DNA of 64,000 nucleotides from the NCBI GenBank assembly GCA_009760855.2, contig WPIO01000004.1, positions 11,980,501 through 12,044,500 of the forward strand. Reading direction: 5' to 3'. The position numbers were made by a program, and so were the translations under genes. Numbering within the stretch: the stretch's first letter is position 1; every line of letters begins with the position of its first letter. The notes beneath the pieces were generated by a model. The model was not told where the DNA came from. It searched no databases and saw only the letters and a list, made by a program, of their open reading frames with translations. The stretch comes from Cristatella mucedo (Eukaryota; Bryozoa; Phylactolaemata; Cristatellidae). This document shows positions 1 through 9,653 of the stretch, in pieces.

Positions 1-89
1 CTGTTCCTGGAAATATCACGGCCCTACTTTCTCAGCTAAATACGACTCAGACGCTAATACAGACAAATGGCGTGAACGTCATTAAATCG
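1..89 (+). CDS. Prominin exon, extracellular loop
   Basis: Reading from base 3 gives VPGNITALLSQLNTTQTLIQ followed by TNGVNVIKS, with the exon closing on a full codon at a GTAAGC donor (90-95). It contains the N-glycosylation sequons NIT and NTT, as expected for prominin's heavily glycosylated second large loop. The exon continues left of the window edge. The intron 90-449 that follows shows nothing recognisable. Confidence 0.8.
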
Positions 90-449
90 GTAAGCCTTTA
101 TAACGATCGCGTCGCTCTTTCGCTGGCCGCATGGCGCCCTACGATGGCGGCTCGCTGTTCCTCTCACTTCCACGAAAGCGCGATCGACACGTACATCAAC
201 TCCTGCAGCTGAGTTATGCAGACGTGTTACGACCTTGTCGGTGCAAAGTTCAGCTAGTTTAATGCTTTCCAGATCATCAGCAGCTGCTGCCGCTGCAAAT
301 TTGTCTCTTTTTTAAAGATGCGACGATCTCGAGAATGAGCTTCCTAAGTGGGCGCTCTCTTTGAGCCGTTCAAGAGTATTAGTAATTAGATGCCGGCTAG
401 CAGCCGGGCGTGCCGCCATCTGATTCACTTATTTTACCGTTGATTTCAG

Positions 450-518
450 TCGTCTCTGACTTTCGCCAACAGGATTCTGGCAACCGCGGATCAGTTTGTC
501 ACATTCGCCTTGAATGCG
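450..518 (+). CDS. Prominin exon, extracellular loop
   Basis: A 69-nt exon between a TTGATTTCAG acceptor (ends 449) and a GTAAGC donor at 519, phase 0 at both ends. It encodes 23 residues beginning SSLTFANRILATADQF. It joins directly to the exon at 1109; the combined spacing to the conserved loop cysteine equals that remembered for vertebrate prominin-1, so no exon seems to be missing between them. The intron 519-1108 holds two retrotransposon 3' tails. Confidence 0.8.
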
Positions 519-689
519 GTAAGCGAATCGGCATCGTACTTGCTGTCGGACAAAGCGCTAGATCTGAAGCATGGGCTAAAAATTCTTTGGTGCTGCACGC
601 ACTAAACTACCTTTGAAGCTCCGATGCAGTGGACGGAGAGAAAGGCGATTTTCTAGTCAAAGCATGACTTTTAACTTTAATTACTTCTG

Positions 690-735
690 AGTGAACGTAA
701 AGTGCCTAGAAAGCGATTAATTTCTCAGAAGGAGA
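690..735 (+). repeat. LINE-A/SINE-A 3' tail, degenerate
   Basis: Contains AAAGTGCCTAGAAAGCGATT followed by a degraded TTCTCAG block, the tail signature of the L2-like family. It lies inside a prominin intron. Confidence 0.45.
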
Positions 736-1027
736 AATACAATATATAGTCCGGATAGCTCTCATTTCTTAGCTGGAAACCAAGTGTCTGCCGGAAGTCA
801 GCCAGGCAACCTTAGCAAAATATTGCAGCCTTGACGATTTGGCCACGGGGTACCACACCATTGCTGCTCCATAGCAAACTGGGTGGACACCGAGCCCTTT
901 ACGCGTGAAGAAATGCGCGCTCGGCTCGCTTGTATTGTCAATTAGGAATTCAATAACAGTTTGAATGCAGTGCGTTTGGGGCTTCTTTGACACCGCCTGG
1001 GCCCTTCACAATCGCGGACTTCATTCG

Positions 1028-1092
1028 CTGCAAAGCGCCTAGAAAGAGATTAAGTTCTCTGAGGGTGCTTTATCAAGTACATTATTATTATG
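1028..1092 (+). repeat. LINE-A 3' end with ATT tail, in prominin intron
   Basis: Good match to the LINE-A terminal block (AAGCGCCTAGAAAGAGATT, then the TTCTCTGAGGG arm and CAAGTACATT), ending in (ATT)n. The insertion ends 16 bp before the acceptor of the exon at 1109, so the branch point of that intron probably lies within or beside the element. Confidence 0.85.
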
Positions 1093-1108
1093 TAAGCCTT
1101 CGTTTCAG

Positions 1109-1201
1109 CTGCAAACCGGCATAGGACAATGCACTCCAGTTTGGACGCTCTACCAAAGCATGTTCGACGTAGCAATTTGCGGCTATTTCGTCGACATCCT
1201 G
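1109..1201 (+). CDS. Prominin exon, loop end and start of last membrane span
   Basis: A 93-nt exon, phase 0 to phase 0, between acceptor CGTTTCAG and donor GTTAGC. It encodes 31 residues starting LQTGIGQCTPVWTLYQSMFD and ending with AICGYFVDIL. The single cysteine and the motif before the membrane correspond to C-x-P-V...DVFLCSYIIDPL of vertebrate prominin. The donor is slightly unusual (T at +3). Confidence 0.9.
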
Positions 1202-1321
1202 GTTAGCGACTGCATCCTGCCTCAGCCTGGCTCCGCTTTTCGTCGCTGTCTTATTGAAGCAACAGTAGGCTTTCTCGGTGGAGTTCGCTCAGGCCGCATA
1301 TTCTCTTTCGCTCGTTCTCAG
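1202..1321 (+). other. 120-nt in-frame intron of prominin
   Basis: Bounded by GTTAGC and CTCGTTCTCAG. Its length is a multiple of three and it has no stop in the prominin frame, so the flanking exons read through it as one open frame. Vertebrate prominins run continuously across this point, which argues for removal by splicing. Retention would add 40 residues inside the last membrane span. Confidence 0.75.
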
Positions 1322-1444
1322 GATGCTTTCTGGTTCAGCCTGGGATGGTGCGTGGCCTTCTTCGTTCCAAGTATGATATTTGCGACCAAGCTTGCCAAGC
1401 ACGTGCGAAAAATGGACAGCTTGAGCTCGGATGATCACGAGTAA
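1322..1444 (+). CDS. Prominin exon, last transmembrane helix and tail
   Basis: Encodes DAFWFSLGWCVAFFVPSMIF, then ATKLAKHVRKMDS and an acidic SSDDHE end. It carries the hydrophobic fifth span, the basic stop-transfer K-L-A-K and the MDS motif of the vertebrate tail. Two endings fit. Translation may stop at TAA (1442-1444), or the exon may splice at 1440, because a perfect GTAAGT donor (1441-1446) overlaps that stop and vertebrate prominins are interrupted near the same residue. A later tail exon was not identified. Confidence 0.9.
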   Translation, partial: DAFWFSLGWCVAFFVPSMIFATKLAKHVRKMDSLSSDDHE

Positions 1445-1594
1445 GTGGCTTGCCCATACTGCAGGAAGCCCCTTTCCGTAGTCGCGCTTTTGGTGCGATC
1501 CATAACCGGTGCAATATTGCCACGTGTCGTTAGCAGCATGGCATCTGAATCAGCAATTCTTCTTAGAATATACTTGCCATTATACGAAAACATT

Positions 1595-1765
1595 TTAGCC
1601 GATTTAACAACCTCGTTTGTATAGCGGCAGAAGAGATTACCGGCTGTAGCCACCGGTTGCAGCTCGTAATAAATAATCGTCCACTGTAGGATTCAAACCC
1701 GCGACCTTGATCGTTAAGGGCGAGCACCGTATCTCTTGGGTTATCACAGTCATATATAGGCGTTG
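1595..1765 (-). repeat. SINE-B copy
   Basis: On the minus strand a tRNA-like head with box B GGGTTTGAATCC is followed by the SINE-B body (GTGGACGAT..., GGTGGCTACAGCCGGTAA, TCTTCTGCCGCTATA, AACGAGGTTGTTAAATCGGC). The same body recurs at 3016, 31103, 34846 and 62562. Confidence 0.7.
1668..1673 (+). promoter_or_regulatory. Candidate polyadenylation signal for prominin
   Basis: AATAAA about 225 nt past the TAA at 1442. It lies within an antisense SINE-B copy, so it may be element-derived. Relevant only if the transcript ends without another tail exon. Confidence 0.35.
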
Positions 1766-2822
1766 ACTCACTAATCACTGCTTGCTGGCTCGTCCTTCAC
1801 AAAGGCTACGCCTCATACGAATAGATTTAGCAAGCATCATCTTGCCTTATCACGTGCTCCAGCTACCGTCTTTTGTCATGTTGCCTAGCTGCATGGCTAC
1901 ATTTCGCAACAGAATCGTTCGAGGGCATAAGATCTCAAAATTTCCCTAAGTTGATGAACTATACTGACGTTTCAGTAATTCCACAATCACTAGTTAAATC
2001 CCAGTATTTCAGAAATTCAAATTATTCTAAAGGCAGATTAAAGTTGCCAGAAACTTGGGTAGTACTAATATGGGGTTAAGAAGAATCACCTTTGAAAGAT
2101 TTTCGGTGGCATTGAAATTAAAAAGAAGGGATTTATTTGTGTGCACTTATTTCTAATTTTAAATACTTTCCAATGGTGGTGACCTCCTTAACTAACTTAT
2201 CAGCCAAACATTTTGTATGATTTTGAAATTTTCAAAAGAATTTAGAGTAAAACTTTGCGTGACTTCCTTGATAATCATACTCAAGATAATAAGTCGTTTG
2301 TATAGCGCCCTCAGAGAACCAAATAAAAATCTCCTTGTTGGGAAACCTTCTGTACAAGAAGTAATAACTTCACAGGTTAATGACATGCAGGTTACCGTAC
2401 TTATATCAGTATTCAGAAGCACTCAAGAAGACATTCGCAGCCTCTGGTTTGTAAAACCTCTGATTAGGAGCATACTCTGAAAATGCATAAGAAAATACTC
2501 AATGCCGACAGGAAAATAAACAAATTCAGTCGGGTATAGGATAAGCTGAGCGGGAGCATATGCATCTTTAGCAGAGACTTACATAATGCAAAATAAATAC
2601 AGCTGGCGACAGAAGTCCAAAGCAATTCCGGAATCATTGGCATGCGAACTGAAGGCCCTATTGTCTAAAGATTTCAAGTTAGTGCTTATTGGAACGTTGG
2701 TAAAACTAAACGTCAATGACAGGATGGCACGCAAGTACACTTGAGAAGCTGGGAGTTTGGATCTGTAGGCTGGTGCAAAAGAAGTAAACGACTTGAAAAC
2801 GAAAGAGAGAAAGGATCTTGAA

Positions 2823-2829
<7 letters not shown>
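1766..2829. other. Intergenic stretch with one degenerate SINE tail
   Basis: AT-rich and without a supportable exon. At about 2290-2335 the sequence TTTGTATAGCGCCCTCAGAG reads as the inverted 3' tail of SINE-A/LINE-A. Nothing else was recognised. Confidence 0.4.
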
Positions 2830-2854
<25 letters not shown>

Positions 2855-2858
2855 AGTG

Positions 2859-2869
2859 TCCATAAAGCA

Positions 2870-2943
<74 letters not shown>

Positions 2944-2954
2944 TGCTTTATGGA
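2859..2954. repeat. Perfect 96-bp palindrome around a TA tract
   Basis: The left arm TCCATAAAGCACCATATATA and the right arm ending TATATATGGTGCTTTATGGA are exact reverse complements about a centre at 2906/2907, with alternating TA between them (2873-2940). A second TA tract lies at 2830-2853. The unit could extrude as a cruciform; it could also be a small hairpin element or a replication product. Confidence 0.9.
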
Positions 2955-3015
2955 AAGCCAGCGTTGTTAACACAGAAGTGGTAGACACCTTCAGCCTTTC
3001 TGTACAGTGACCCCA

Positions 3016-3165
3016 AAGTCTTAGCTCAGTAGTTCGGTATTCGATCAAAAAGCCGGACGGGTCTGACCAGCACAGCAGGGAATCCTATATTTCCCCGCTG
3101 CAGCTGACTCACGGTCGCTGCTCGCGCTCTTCTGGCGCAACATAAATGAAGCTACCTAAGCTGTC
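3016..3165 (+). repeat. SINE-B copy
   Basis: tRNA-like head with box A-like TTAGCTCAGTAGTTCGG, then the SINE-B body (GGGAATCCTATATTTCCCCG, CTCACGGTCGCTG, CTCTTCTGGCGCAACATAAA, GAAGCTACCTAAGCTG). Confidence 0.65.
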
Positions 3166-3382
3166 TAAACTTTGCAATCGCCCATCTTTGCTCTGAGCGA
3201 AAGCTAGTTTGACGGTAGCAGTGACGGTACTGAAGTTGAATTCTCTCGTTCCGCGATTCTTTGGCCAGTAGACTGGCTGTCGTTGCAACGGGACATTGCA
3301 ACTTGGAGAATAGGCAGCCGGCGAGCTGTGTGAGCCACCTGTAGGGGGAGAGCGTGCGGTGCGTCTGCATTCAGCTAAAGTA

Positions 3383-3665
3383 AATGTAATGTAATGTATC
3401 TCCGTCTGTAACTCTAGAGTCATAAAGACCATGTGGGTGTTACGCAGGTGAGCTTCGTATATCGCACTCACAGCCTAAGCGGCTTTCGTACGCATTTGGT
3501 AGCCATTCGGTACGCATTCGGTAGCCAACAGACTTCGTCTCACGCAACTAAGAGAAAGTGGAAAGCATAGCAGAGTCAGGAGAGCAGTTGAGGTAGTGAG
3601 TAGCATAGAAGCAGCAGCTCAGAACCGCTGAAAAGGATGAGCCATAGTCGACAGTAGTAGAGTAG
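3383..3665 (-). repeat. LINE-B 3' end
   Basis: Begins with the inverted ACATT-type tail (AATGTAATGTAATGTATC) and continues through the family 3' UTR (CTCCGTCTGTAACTC, GTGGGTGTTACGCAGG, GAGCAGTTGAGGTAGTGAGT), shared with copies at 36000 and 53970. Confidence 0.85.
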
Positions 3666-3928
3666 TTGTCAACGTAAATTAGTAGTTGTCAACGTAAAGT
3701 AAAGCTATCAACATCCGGCGTATTTTCTCATAATTGAGAAATATTAGTTATTCTAGCGAAGATGAATAATGACCATGGTCAGCTAGTGAATCTTGCGTAG
3801 GATTTAGAGTAATTTTTGCTAGTTCGCCTCTGAATGGATTCAAAGAGGCTATGGGAACTTGAAAAAGTAAAGACCGTTCGTGATCGATTCTTCTCGTGAC
3901 GTACACTGCTTAAATTACTAATATATTT

Positions 3929-4071
3929 TAATTAAATTTATTTGTATAGCGCTTTAAGTGACCGTAATCTCTAACAATTCCCTTCGCATGTGCCATGGGG
4001 CTCGAGCCTACGACCTCGGCCAGACTTTGGTCGGGCGAGCATTTTAACAACTAGACCAAACCAGCTTGGCA
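3929..4071 (-). repeat. SINE-A copy
   Basis: The minus strand reads a tRNA-like head (TTGGTCTAG box A, GGCTCGAGCCC box B), a short body and a 3' tail ending AGCGCTATACAAATAAATTT. The head shows that the family derives from a tRNA; it is not a functional tRNA gene. Confidence 0.85.
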
Positions 4072-6743
4072 ATCTAGTCATGGTTATTGCGGCCTACAGT
4101 TTGAATTGCCGATGCTTGGCCATTGAGTTGCTTGTATTATATGTCAACTTTCTCTGCAGCAGCTGCAATAGTGAGGGGCGCATTAATGCTACTGAGATCT
4201 TAAATTTGTGCAAATATGCCGCCAATGCGAGCACGGCGTTCACTTACATGACGGCAAAAATGATTGATTGCTCTCGCTCGTTCTCGTTCTCAGGACAAAC
4301 TTTCCGCGTTCCGCGAGGTCATCACGCATCTCCATTAGGTGAGCGTCTCAATTTCGGCTCGCGATGTTTGCTCCACCTGCTTCCATTTGTCGCAGCTCTC
4401 TAGTTTGCTAGCATCGATGCCTCATCTTTCTTTAGACATCACAAGGTGAAGCCAGCTTAGAAAGCTGAGAGCCTTCAACTGTACAGCAGGTGAGGACCTA
4501 GCGCGGCGCCAGGCAGTGAACACTTTAAGCGAGAGGCGCTCGATAAAGGGAGAAGGAGAATTCAAAGTAGCATGAGTACAGTTACAGTCGTTGCTAGCTC
4601 TCAAATAAAGGAGAGGCTCACTTTGTGGATGACTGCTGAGTGCATTGCAACTATCTGAATGCTGTCGCACTTTGGTTTGCCTGTCGCCAGGCCATTCGTC
4701 GGGCAAATAGAACGCACTTTCTGTCGGCTGACTGTAGTGATAATCAACTCAGTGAGCTTAGTGTTTATCCAACCAGTATCCGCTGGCTGCGGTAATCCAA
4801 AGAGGACACTGACTTTGCCCTCAGACGAAATATTAATCAATTAATTAAAAACAATCAATTAATTGTTACTCTAATCCCGTTGTGCCTGCCCACCTGAAGT
4901 ACCTATTTTGAAATAAATCGGGGCTTGCTGGCCATTTATATGTTAGGCTCTCTCGATTGATCTTGACCTTGACCCGGCACGCACACACTCATACGCAAAG
5001 CTCGACATGACAAAAAGCGAGGCAAATTCAGCGCTTTGTCTTTGACTTTGTCTTTAAAAGCCTCTATGTAGTTATTTCATGTTTACCTTGCAAAAAACCT
5101 ATCGAGTGTTTGGCTTATAGTGAGAGAGCACGTCATGGCTTGGAAGCATCAGCCTACAGCCATACAGTATTGCTTAGCGAAGTGGTTGCCGTGTATAAGA
5201 CGTCTGTAATGAAGGGCGTCTGATTCTGTGCGAGAGTTGTGGACAGATTTTGACATCTGCTACTTACCATATATTTTGGCAGAATTTTATCTGAACAAGG
5301 ACACGAGTATGTTCTACTACTAAATAGTCCTTTCGTCCCGAAAGTCCTGCAGATTATTTTAAAGCAGCATGCTAGGCGTAGAGCTACAGATGCATCACTT
5401 TTTTCTCAAGCTAGCAGCTCGGCCAGTTTGTTTTTGCTGCTTGCTTTTTCGATTTGCAGTTTCAAAAAGAGGCGTCATTCTTTTCGCAAAAATGCTCCAA
5501 TGACAACGCTTGCTAACAAATGGCTTTCTTATATTCACTCTTTTCTTACCTCTGTGTCTGTCTTCTCTCTATTTCTCAAATAATTAGCTACGATGCACCA
5601 AATAACTGGCTAAGGTTCGGACAACATCCTCAATGACGGAAGTAATAACTTGTTCCGTTAGAGCAGCCACCAGATAGAAATCTAGCCGTGGCGGATACTC
5701 GATAATTCTAGCTGAATGGATCTTCATTTATTATATTAGGAACAGACACGCGTGCCAAGCAGACACGTGTTACAGCAACGAAATAAATAGGCTGATGTAG
5801 CTCAGGTCCAAACGCAAATGCAACGCGAAGTCTGTGGATCTGATCTTAAGGCCCGCCGAGCGATTTTTGCTCTTTGGTAATGCAAAGAAATACGGACCAT
5901 TGTGAGTAACAAAGCGTGCCTCAGCACAGAAAGCTGTGACCTCTCTCTTTATGTTAGTAGTTTCATCTTGTGGCCTCTGGTATTCTCAAACAAGCAAGCA
6001 TGTGCCGCTGCCTTTCTATTCTCGACTGCTGCTATTTTTTCCACAGCTGTTAACGTATATTCCTTCCTAGCTGTATTTTAATAGTATTTCATTGCTAATT
6101 ACTTCGATCTGTCTTGTACTTCAGTTATGCTGCAGATTTTTTTTCTGCTGTGTGACTTGTACGTTAATGGTATCAATTATGAACCGAAAGGAGCCATGGC
6201 TTTAACAGTGCTGTTTGTAGTTTGCAACACAAATTTGTCACGCTCGGGGCTTTTTATATGCAGGCACATGGTCATCTGATTGTAGGTTATTTATAAGTTT
6301 TTGCATATTGATTAATAACAGTTCATGCAAGCTAATAGCAAGGCTGCATACACACAAGTTAATTTATAAATTGCCTAGATAATGCACCAAAATCCGTCGA
6401 AAAGTGAGTCAGCGAAAAATTATGGGCGGCTACGAAACGTTGGTATTGCAAAGGCCCATCGCAAGAGCATATTAGATTGATAGATCTGTAACTCCCTAAT
6501 AGGGATGCAACCTTTTCTGGTTACCTTTAATTATTGTAGCCACCTTACGATGTCCGGTACTTTTTTCCAGAGATGGGAAGAAGCAAGCTAAGAACTCTGC
6601 AAACAGTGGACAACATTGAAAGTTCTATTAGTTCAATTTTCTCTTCAACACTAAAGAACGATTGCACGCTTTCTAATTCTTGATTTTAACTTAATGATCG
6701 TTCTAGTTCGAGTAAATTGCTCACTCTGCCTGCTGGCGGGTTT
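4072..6743. other. Intergenic, nothing recognised
   Basis: About 2.7 kb of unique-looking sequence. Short open frames at 3990-4403 (partly antisense SINE-A) and 4422-4844 lack family motifs, plausible splice boundaries or codon-level support. Confidence 0.4.
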
Positions 6744-6947
6744 ATGATTTGTGCCTTTCTTTTATGTGTGGTAAATGTTTGCCCCGCTGCGAGAACGATT
6801 ACTCTCACCTTTTCTTCGGAGTTTGCGGAACCAGTTTGCACTGACGCTTACACTGATTTCGTTCTACCTCAAGAAACATATAGGTGGCTCAATGGCAACA
6901 AAACTTTTCTTTGCGTTCGAACATCCACCCTGAACTGTGCTCAATAA
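6744..6947 (+). CDS. Possible small secreted protein, unknown
   Basis: Unrecognised 67-residue frame starting MICAFLLCVVNVCPAARTIT. It has a short hydrophobic N-terminus resembling a signal peptide with a plausible cleavage after PAA, a NKT glycosylation sequon and three cysteines after the putative cleavage site. The TAA stop lies inside an AATAAA hexamer (6943-6948), so a 3' UTR would be almost absent. It could instead be a terminal exon or chance. Confidence 0.25.
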   Translation: MICAFLLCVVNVCPAARTITLTFSSEFAEPVCTDAYTDFVLPQETYRWLNGNKTFLCVRTSTLNCAQ

Positions 6948-6948
6948 A

Positions 6949-7478
6949 TGTGGCAGTTATGAATGATTAGAGGCAGTTTATATGCGCAGCGAAAATTAAT
7001 AAGAGCAAGGGGTACCCTGTGATAAAAGCCTTTTCCAGTCAATTTTTCAATCTGGAGACGGAAGTGGCTATCCATATTTGCTCCAAAGGTGGTATGTAGC
7101 GACAGGTAGAACCAGGAGCTATTTCTCTGGGGCATTCACTCACGCAAGTCACCTGAATTTGGCTCAACCTCAGAAGTGTAACCGCGAAGAGACTCGTCCC
7201 CCGGCTCTACCGGTGGACTGTGCGATGCAGCGCTGCAGTGTGGTTAAAATACAAACGGCCACAACTGGGCGCCGAAAGCGACAGTTTATTGGGGGCCTGT
7301 TAGTAGTGGTTACGGGCCGGCTCAAGCGCTTTACGCGGTGTGTACCGGACCGACCGACGGAGTTAACTGCACGAACTCCCGAAGCCTGCTTATAACAAAC
7401 TATCATATGCGCGCGTCGCTAGCGATTGTCCCAACCCCGATGGCGGGTCGCTACAGCATCCCAAGATACATACATATA
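6949..7478. other. Intergenic, nothing recognised
   Basis: Overlapping open frames on both strands at 7078-7406 look like mutual shadows and match no family I know. Confidence 0.35.
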
Positions 7479-7614
7479 ATTTATTTATATAGCGCCCCAA
7501 GAGAACTTAATCTCTATTCAGGCGCTTCACATATGCCTCGGGGCTCGAGCCCACGACCTCAGTCCGACCTTGGTCGGGGCGAGCACCTTAACCGCTAGAC
7601 CAAACCAGCTCGGC
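7479..7614 (-). repeat. SINE-A copy, well preserved
   Basis: The best reference copy. On the minus strand: GGTTTGGTCTAGCGGTTAAG (box A), CCGACCAAGGTCGGACTGAG, GGGCTCGAGCCCCG (box B), then GAAGCGCCTGAATAGAGATT and a TTCTCTTGGGGCGCTATATA tail. The last two blocks match the LINE-A 3' end. Confidence 0.92.
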
Positions 7615-8634
7615 ATACGAGCAGCTAACTGAGTAGCCGGCTGAACACGACTGCGAAGTCTAAGTTGCACTTAGCTGTTCGTTGCCGTAGGTTCGTCTCT
7701 CGTGCTCTCGAAGCGTAGTCTCGCATCGACTACCAAGCTGCAGCCCTGAGCTCTGTTAGTCGCCCCATTATATTCCCTCTCCTCTAAACTCCTGACCTCG
7801 CACGTAGCTGCTATTTCTACTTCAGCATATTAGTCGGTGCACATCCTGACCGCATCGTCTACACCGGGTTCCATTCTAACTTTAGCGGATAGACCAGGAC
7901 CTGGGCCTGTACTAGGTGTCCTAGTCGAACCGCTAACACAACCAGATTAGTCGCTCCCTCTCCTAACCGCATCGCCTGCATAAAGCTCCATTCTAACCTG
8001 AGCTAGGTGGGTCAGGAGCTGGGTGTGTACTAGGCGCCCTAGCCAACCCCACCAAGGCAAGGGCTCCCATCGCGGCTAAGCTGAGAGCTGCCCCAGTGCA
8101 GAAGTAGCAATTCAAAGCTGAGGCTTTATAGTCCAGAGTAGAACTGCTCATAATTAGACCGCTCTCGAGAGCGTTCAATTGGTCAGAGCACTAGCAGTCG
8201 GTACAGCGGAGGCGGCCGGCTTTTTTCCACTCGAGGCTTGACACACTTCTTTTCGTGCCTCCTTCTCTGAGTGCCGCGGCAGAGGTCACTCCTCCGGACG
8301 CTCTGTGTTTTGAAATTTTAAAATACCACACGGCGACTCCCTGGAAATTATACTGGAGGATGAAGAAGCGAGATGCGATATCCTGCAACTGAAGCTGCCT
8401 GTGCCACAAAGGCAGTGCACACGGCGGCGTCATATCTCTGAGATCGGTGATCTCAGAATTTCGTGTGGGGTTGGTGCCTCGAAGAACTGCGCGCGAGTCG
8501 TAGAAGCAGCACCGATGCAAACAGCTGTACTGCCGGAAGCCGAGCACAACAGCAACCGAGAGCGTCCATATATTAGGAAACGATTTAACAAGCTTTGTGG
8601 CTGTATCATACCCGGCGAGACAGGCTCGCATTTG

Positions 8635-8637
<3 letters not shown>
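7615..8637. other. Intergenic, no supportable gene
   Basis: Contains 8191-8631 (minus) and 8401-8769 (plus) open frames that overlap each other. Neither shows recognisable domains. The plus frame is extended by the GA microsatellite. Confidence 0.35.

Positions 8638-8707
<70 letters not shown>
8638..8707. repeat. (GA)n microsatellite
   Basis: About 35 uninterrupted GA units; creates artefactual Arg-Glu and Ser-Leu open frames. Confidence 0.98.
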
Positions 8708-8709
<2 letters not shown>

Positions 8710-9210
8710 GACAAAGGAAGAGAGAGACCGGCAAGGAAAAAGAGAGAAAGAGAGAGGACGTCAGCTTGACCATCACTCAATATATAGATGCAAGTATGTA
8801 GCAATCACAGACCAGGATAGAAGCTGTCAGTTAACAGCCTAATTCAGAAACCGCTTTTCCTTGCAGCCACAAGCGAGGTCACATTATTGCCGTTGCATGC
8901 ATCAGTATGAGAATGACATTTTCAAATACAATACCTGTTATGTACAGGGCTATATTTACGTGTTAATTGAATTGCGTCACAGATAAAAATGGCAACACTG
9001 TGTCAAAATCTGCTACAACGAGCTAGCGCCTCAGTATCAGACATATTCTACTGCAATCATGAGAAGGATGTAAAAGCTGCACATGCCGGAATTATTAAAT
9101 AAATGTAGAATACGATCGCTATCAGGAGAACTCATAACGGAACTGCTTCGCCGAAACCGCTGTAGCAATGCCAACTAGGTTCTCATCCTCTGCTGCACCG
9201 AGAAACAAGT
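8708..9210. other. 3' flank of the cytokine receptor gene
   Basis: Just downstream of the receptor stop codon on the minus strand, so it should hold the 3' UTR. I found no canonical AATAAA on the minus strand here; AATAAT at about 9090-9096 is the nearest variant. Confidence 0.35.
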
Positions 9211-9653
9211 TTAAGACAAATGACCTTCGATTTGCTGTTCAATGCTGGCAATCATCACGTAATCAGACAATGGGTGAGAGTAAGTCCAAGGGCTAAGTTT
9301 GGTCTGCGGTTGTCTGCTCTCGTCAGCAAAGTGACTTTCAGCTTGCAGCACTTTCCCATCGGCCAACACCAAGTCGCCCCAGCTGGCAAAACTGAGCGAA
9401 CCACTTCTGTCAATCTCCAGGTCGAGCACGTTGAGTATTCCTGCGACGTCTCTTTCAGAAGTGTTGGCTTGGAGGTTGCCTCCCTCTTTTCGCGATTGAT
9501 CGATGAGGTCTTGGAACGACACCGGATAGCCATTCTCTGAACTGCTTTCGCTGGCCAGTGAGTCGCCGACTCGGGGCTCTGCTGCGAAAGCGGCTTGAAG
9601 AAGAGCCGTCCTCGGGCACGGCTGTGTGGACTTGACCAACGGTCGCTCACGAT
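9211..9653 (-). CDS. Receptor terminal exon, cytoplasmic tail
   Basis: Acceptor CTCATTCTGCAG, phase 1 start, 146 residues and TAA (9211-9213). It begins RERPLVKSTQPCPRTALLQ. The sequence is rich in Ser, acidic residues and Gln without a hydrophobic span, as expected of a receptor tail. Tyrosines sit in NGYPVSF, WTYSHPL and SDYVMIAS. SDYVMI fits the S/I/V/L-x-Y-x-x-I/V/L pattern bound by SH2 phosphatases. No YxxQ (the STAT3-type motif of gp130) is present. The assignment depends on the phase match with the exon at 12190. Confidence 0.72.

Larger units (their letters stand above)
1..1444 (+). other. Prominin (CD133) homologue, 3' part of gene
   Basis: Gene-level entry. Four exons (1-89, 450-518, 1109-1201, 1322-1440/1444) join in frame at codon boundaries. 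The product reads as the end of the last extracellular loop, the fifth transmembrane helix and the start of the cytoplasmic tail of a prominin, a five-span cholesterol-binding glycoprotein of membrane protrusions. From memory of vertebrate prominin-1, a 49-residue stretch ending at the loop cysteine (GQCTPV here) aligns without a gap, and the last helix (FWFSLGW...FFVPSMIFATKLAK) follows the same pattern as the vertebrate FWFGIGK...LLPALIFAVKLAK. The gene begins left of the window. Whether it is orthologous to PROM1 or PROM2 cannot be told from this fragment. Confidence 0.88.

Noticed and set aside
7479-7614. tRNA gene suggested by box A and box B
   Set aside because: The head is followed by a SINE body and LINE-like tail and recurs in many diverged copies; no intact cloverleaf.
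8191-8769. Overlapping 146-codon minus and 122-codon plus frames
   Set aside because: Mutually antisense, no family features or splice sites; extended by GA repeat.
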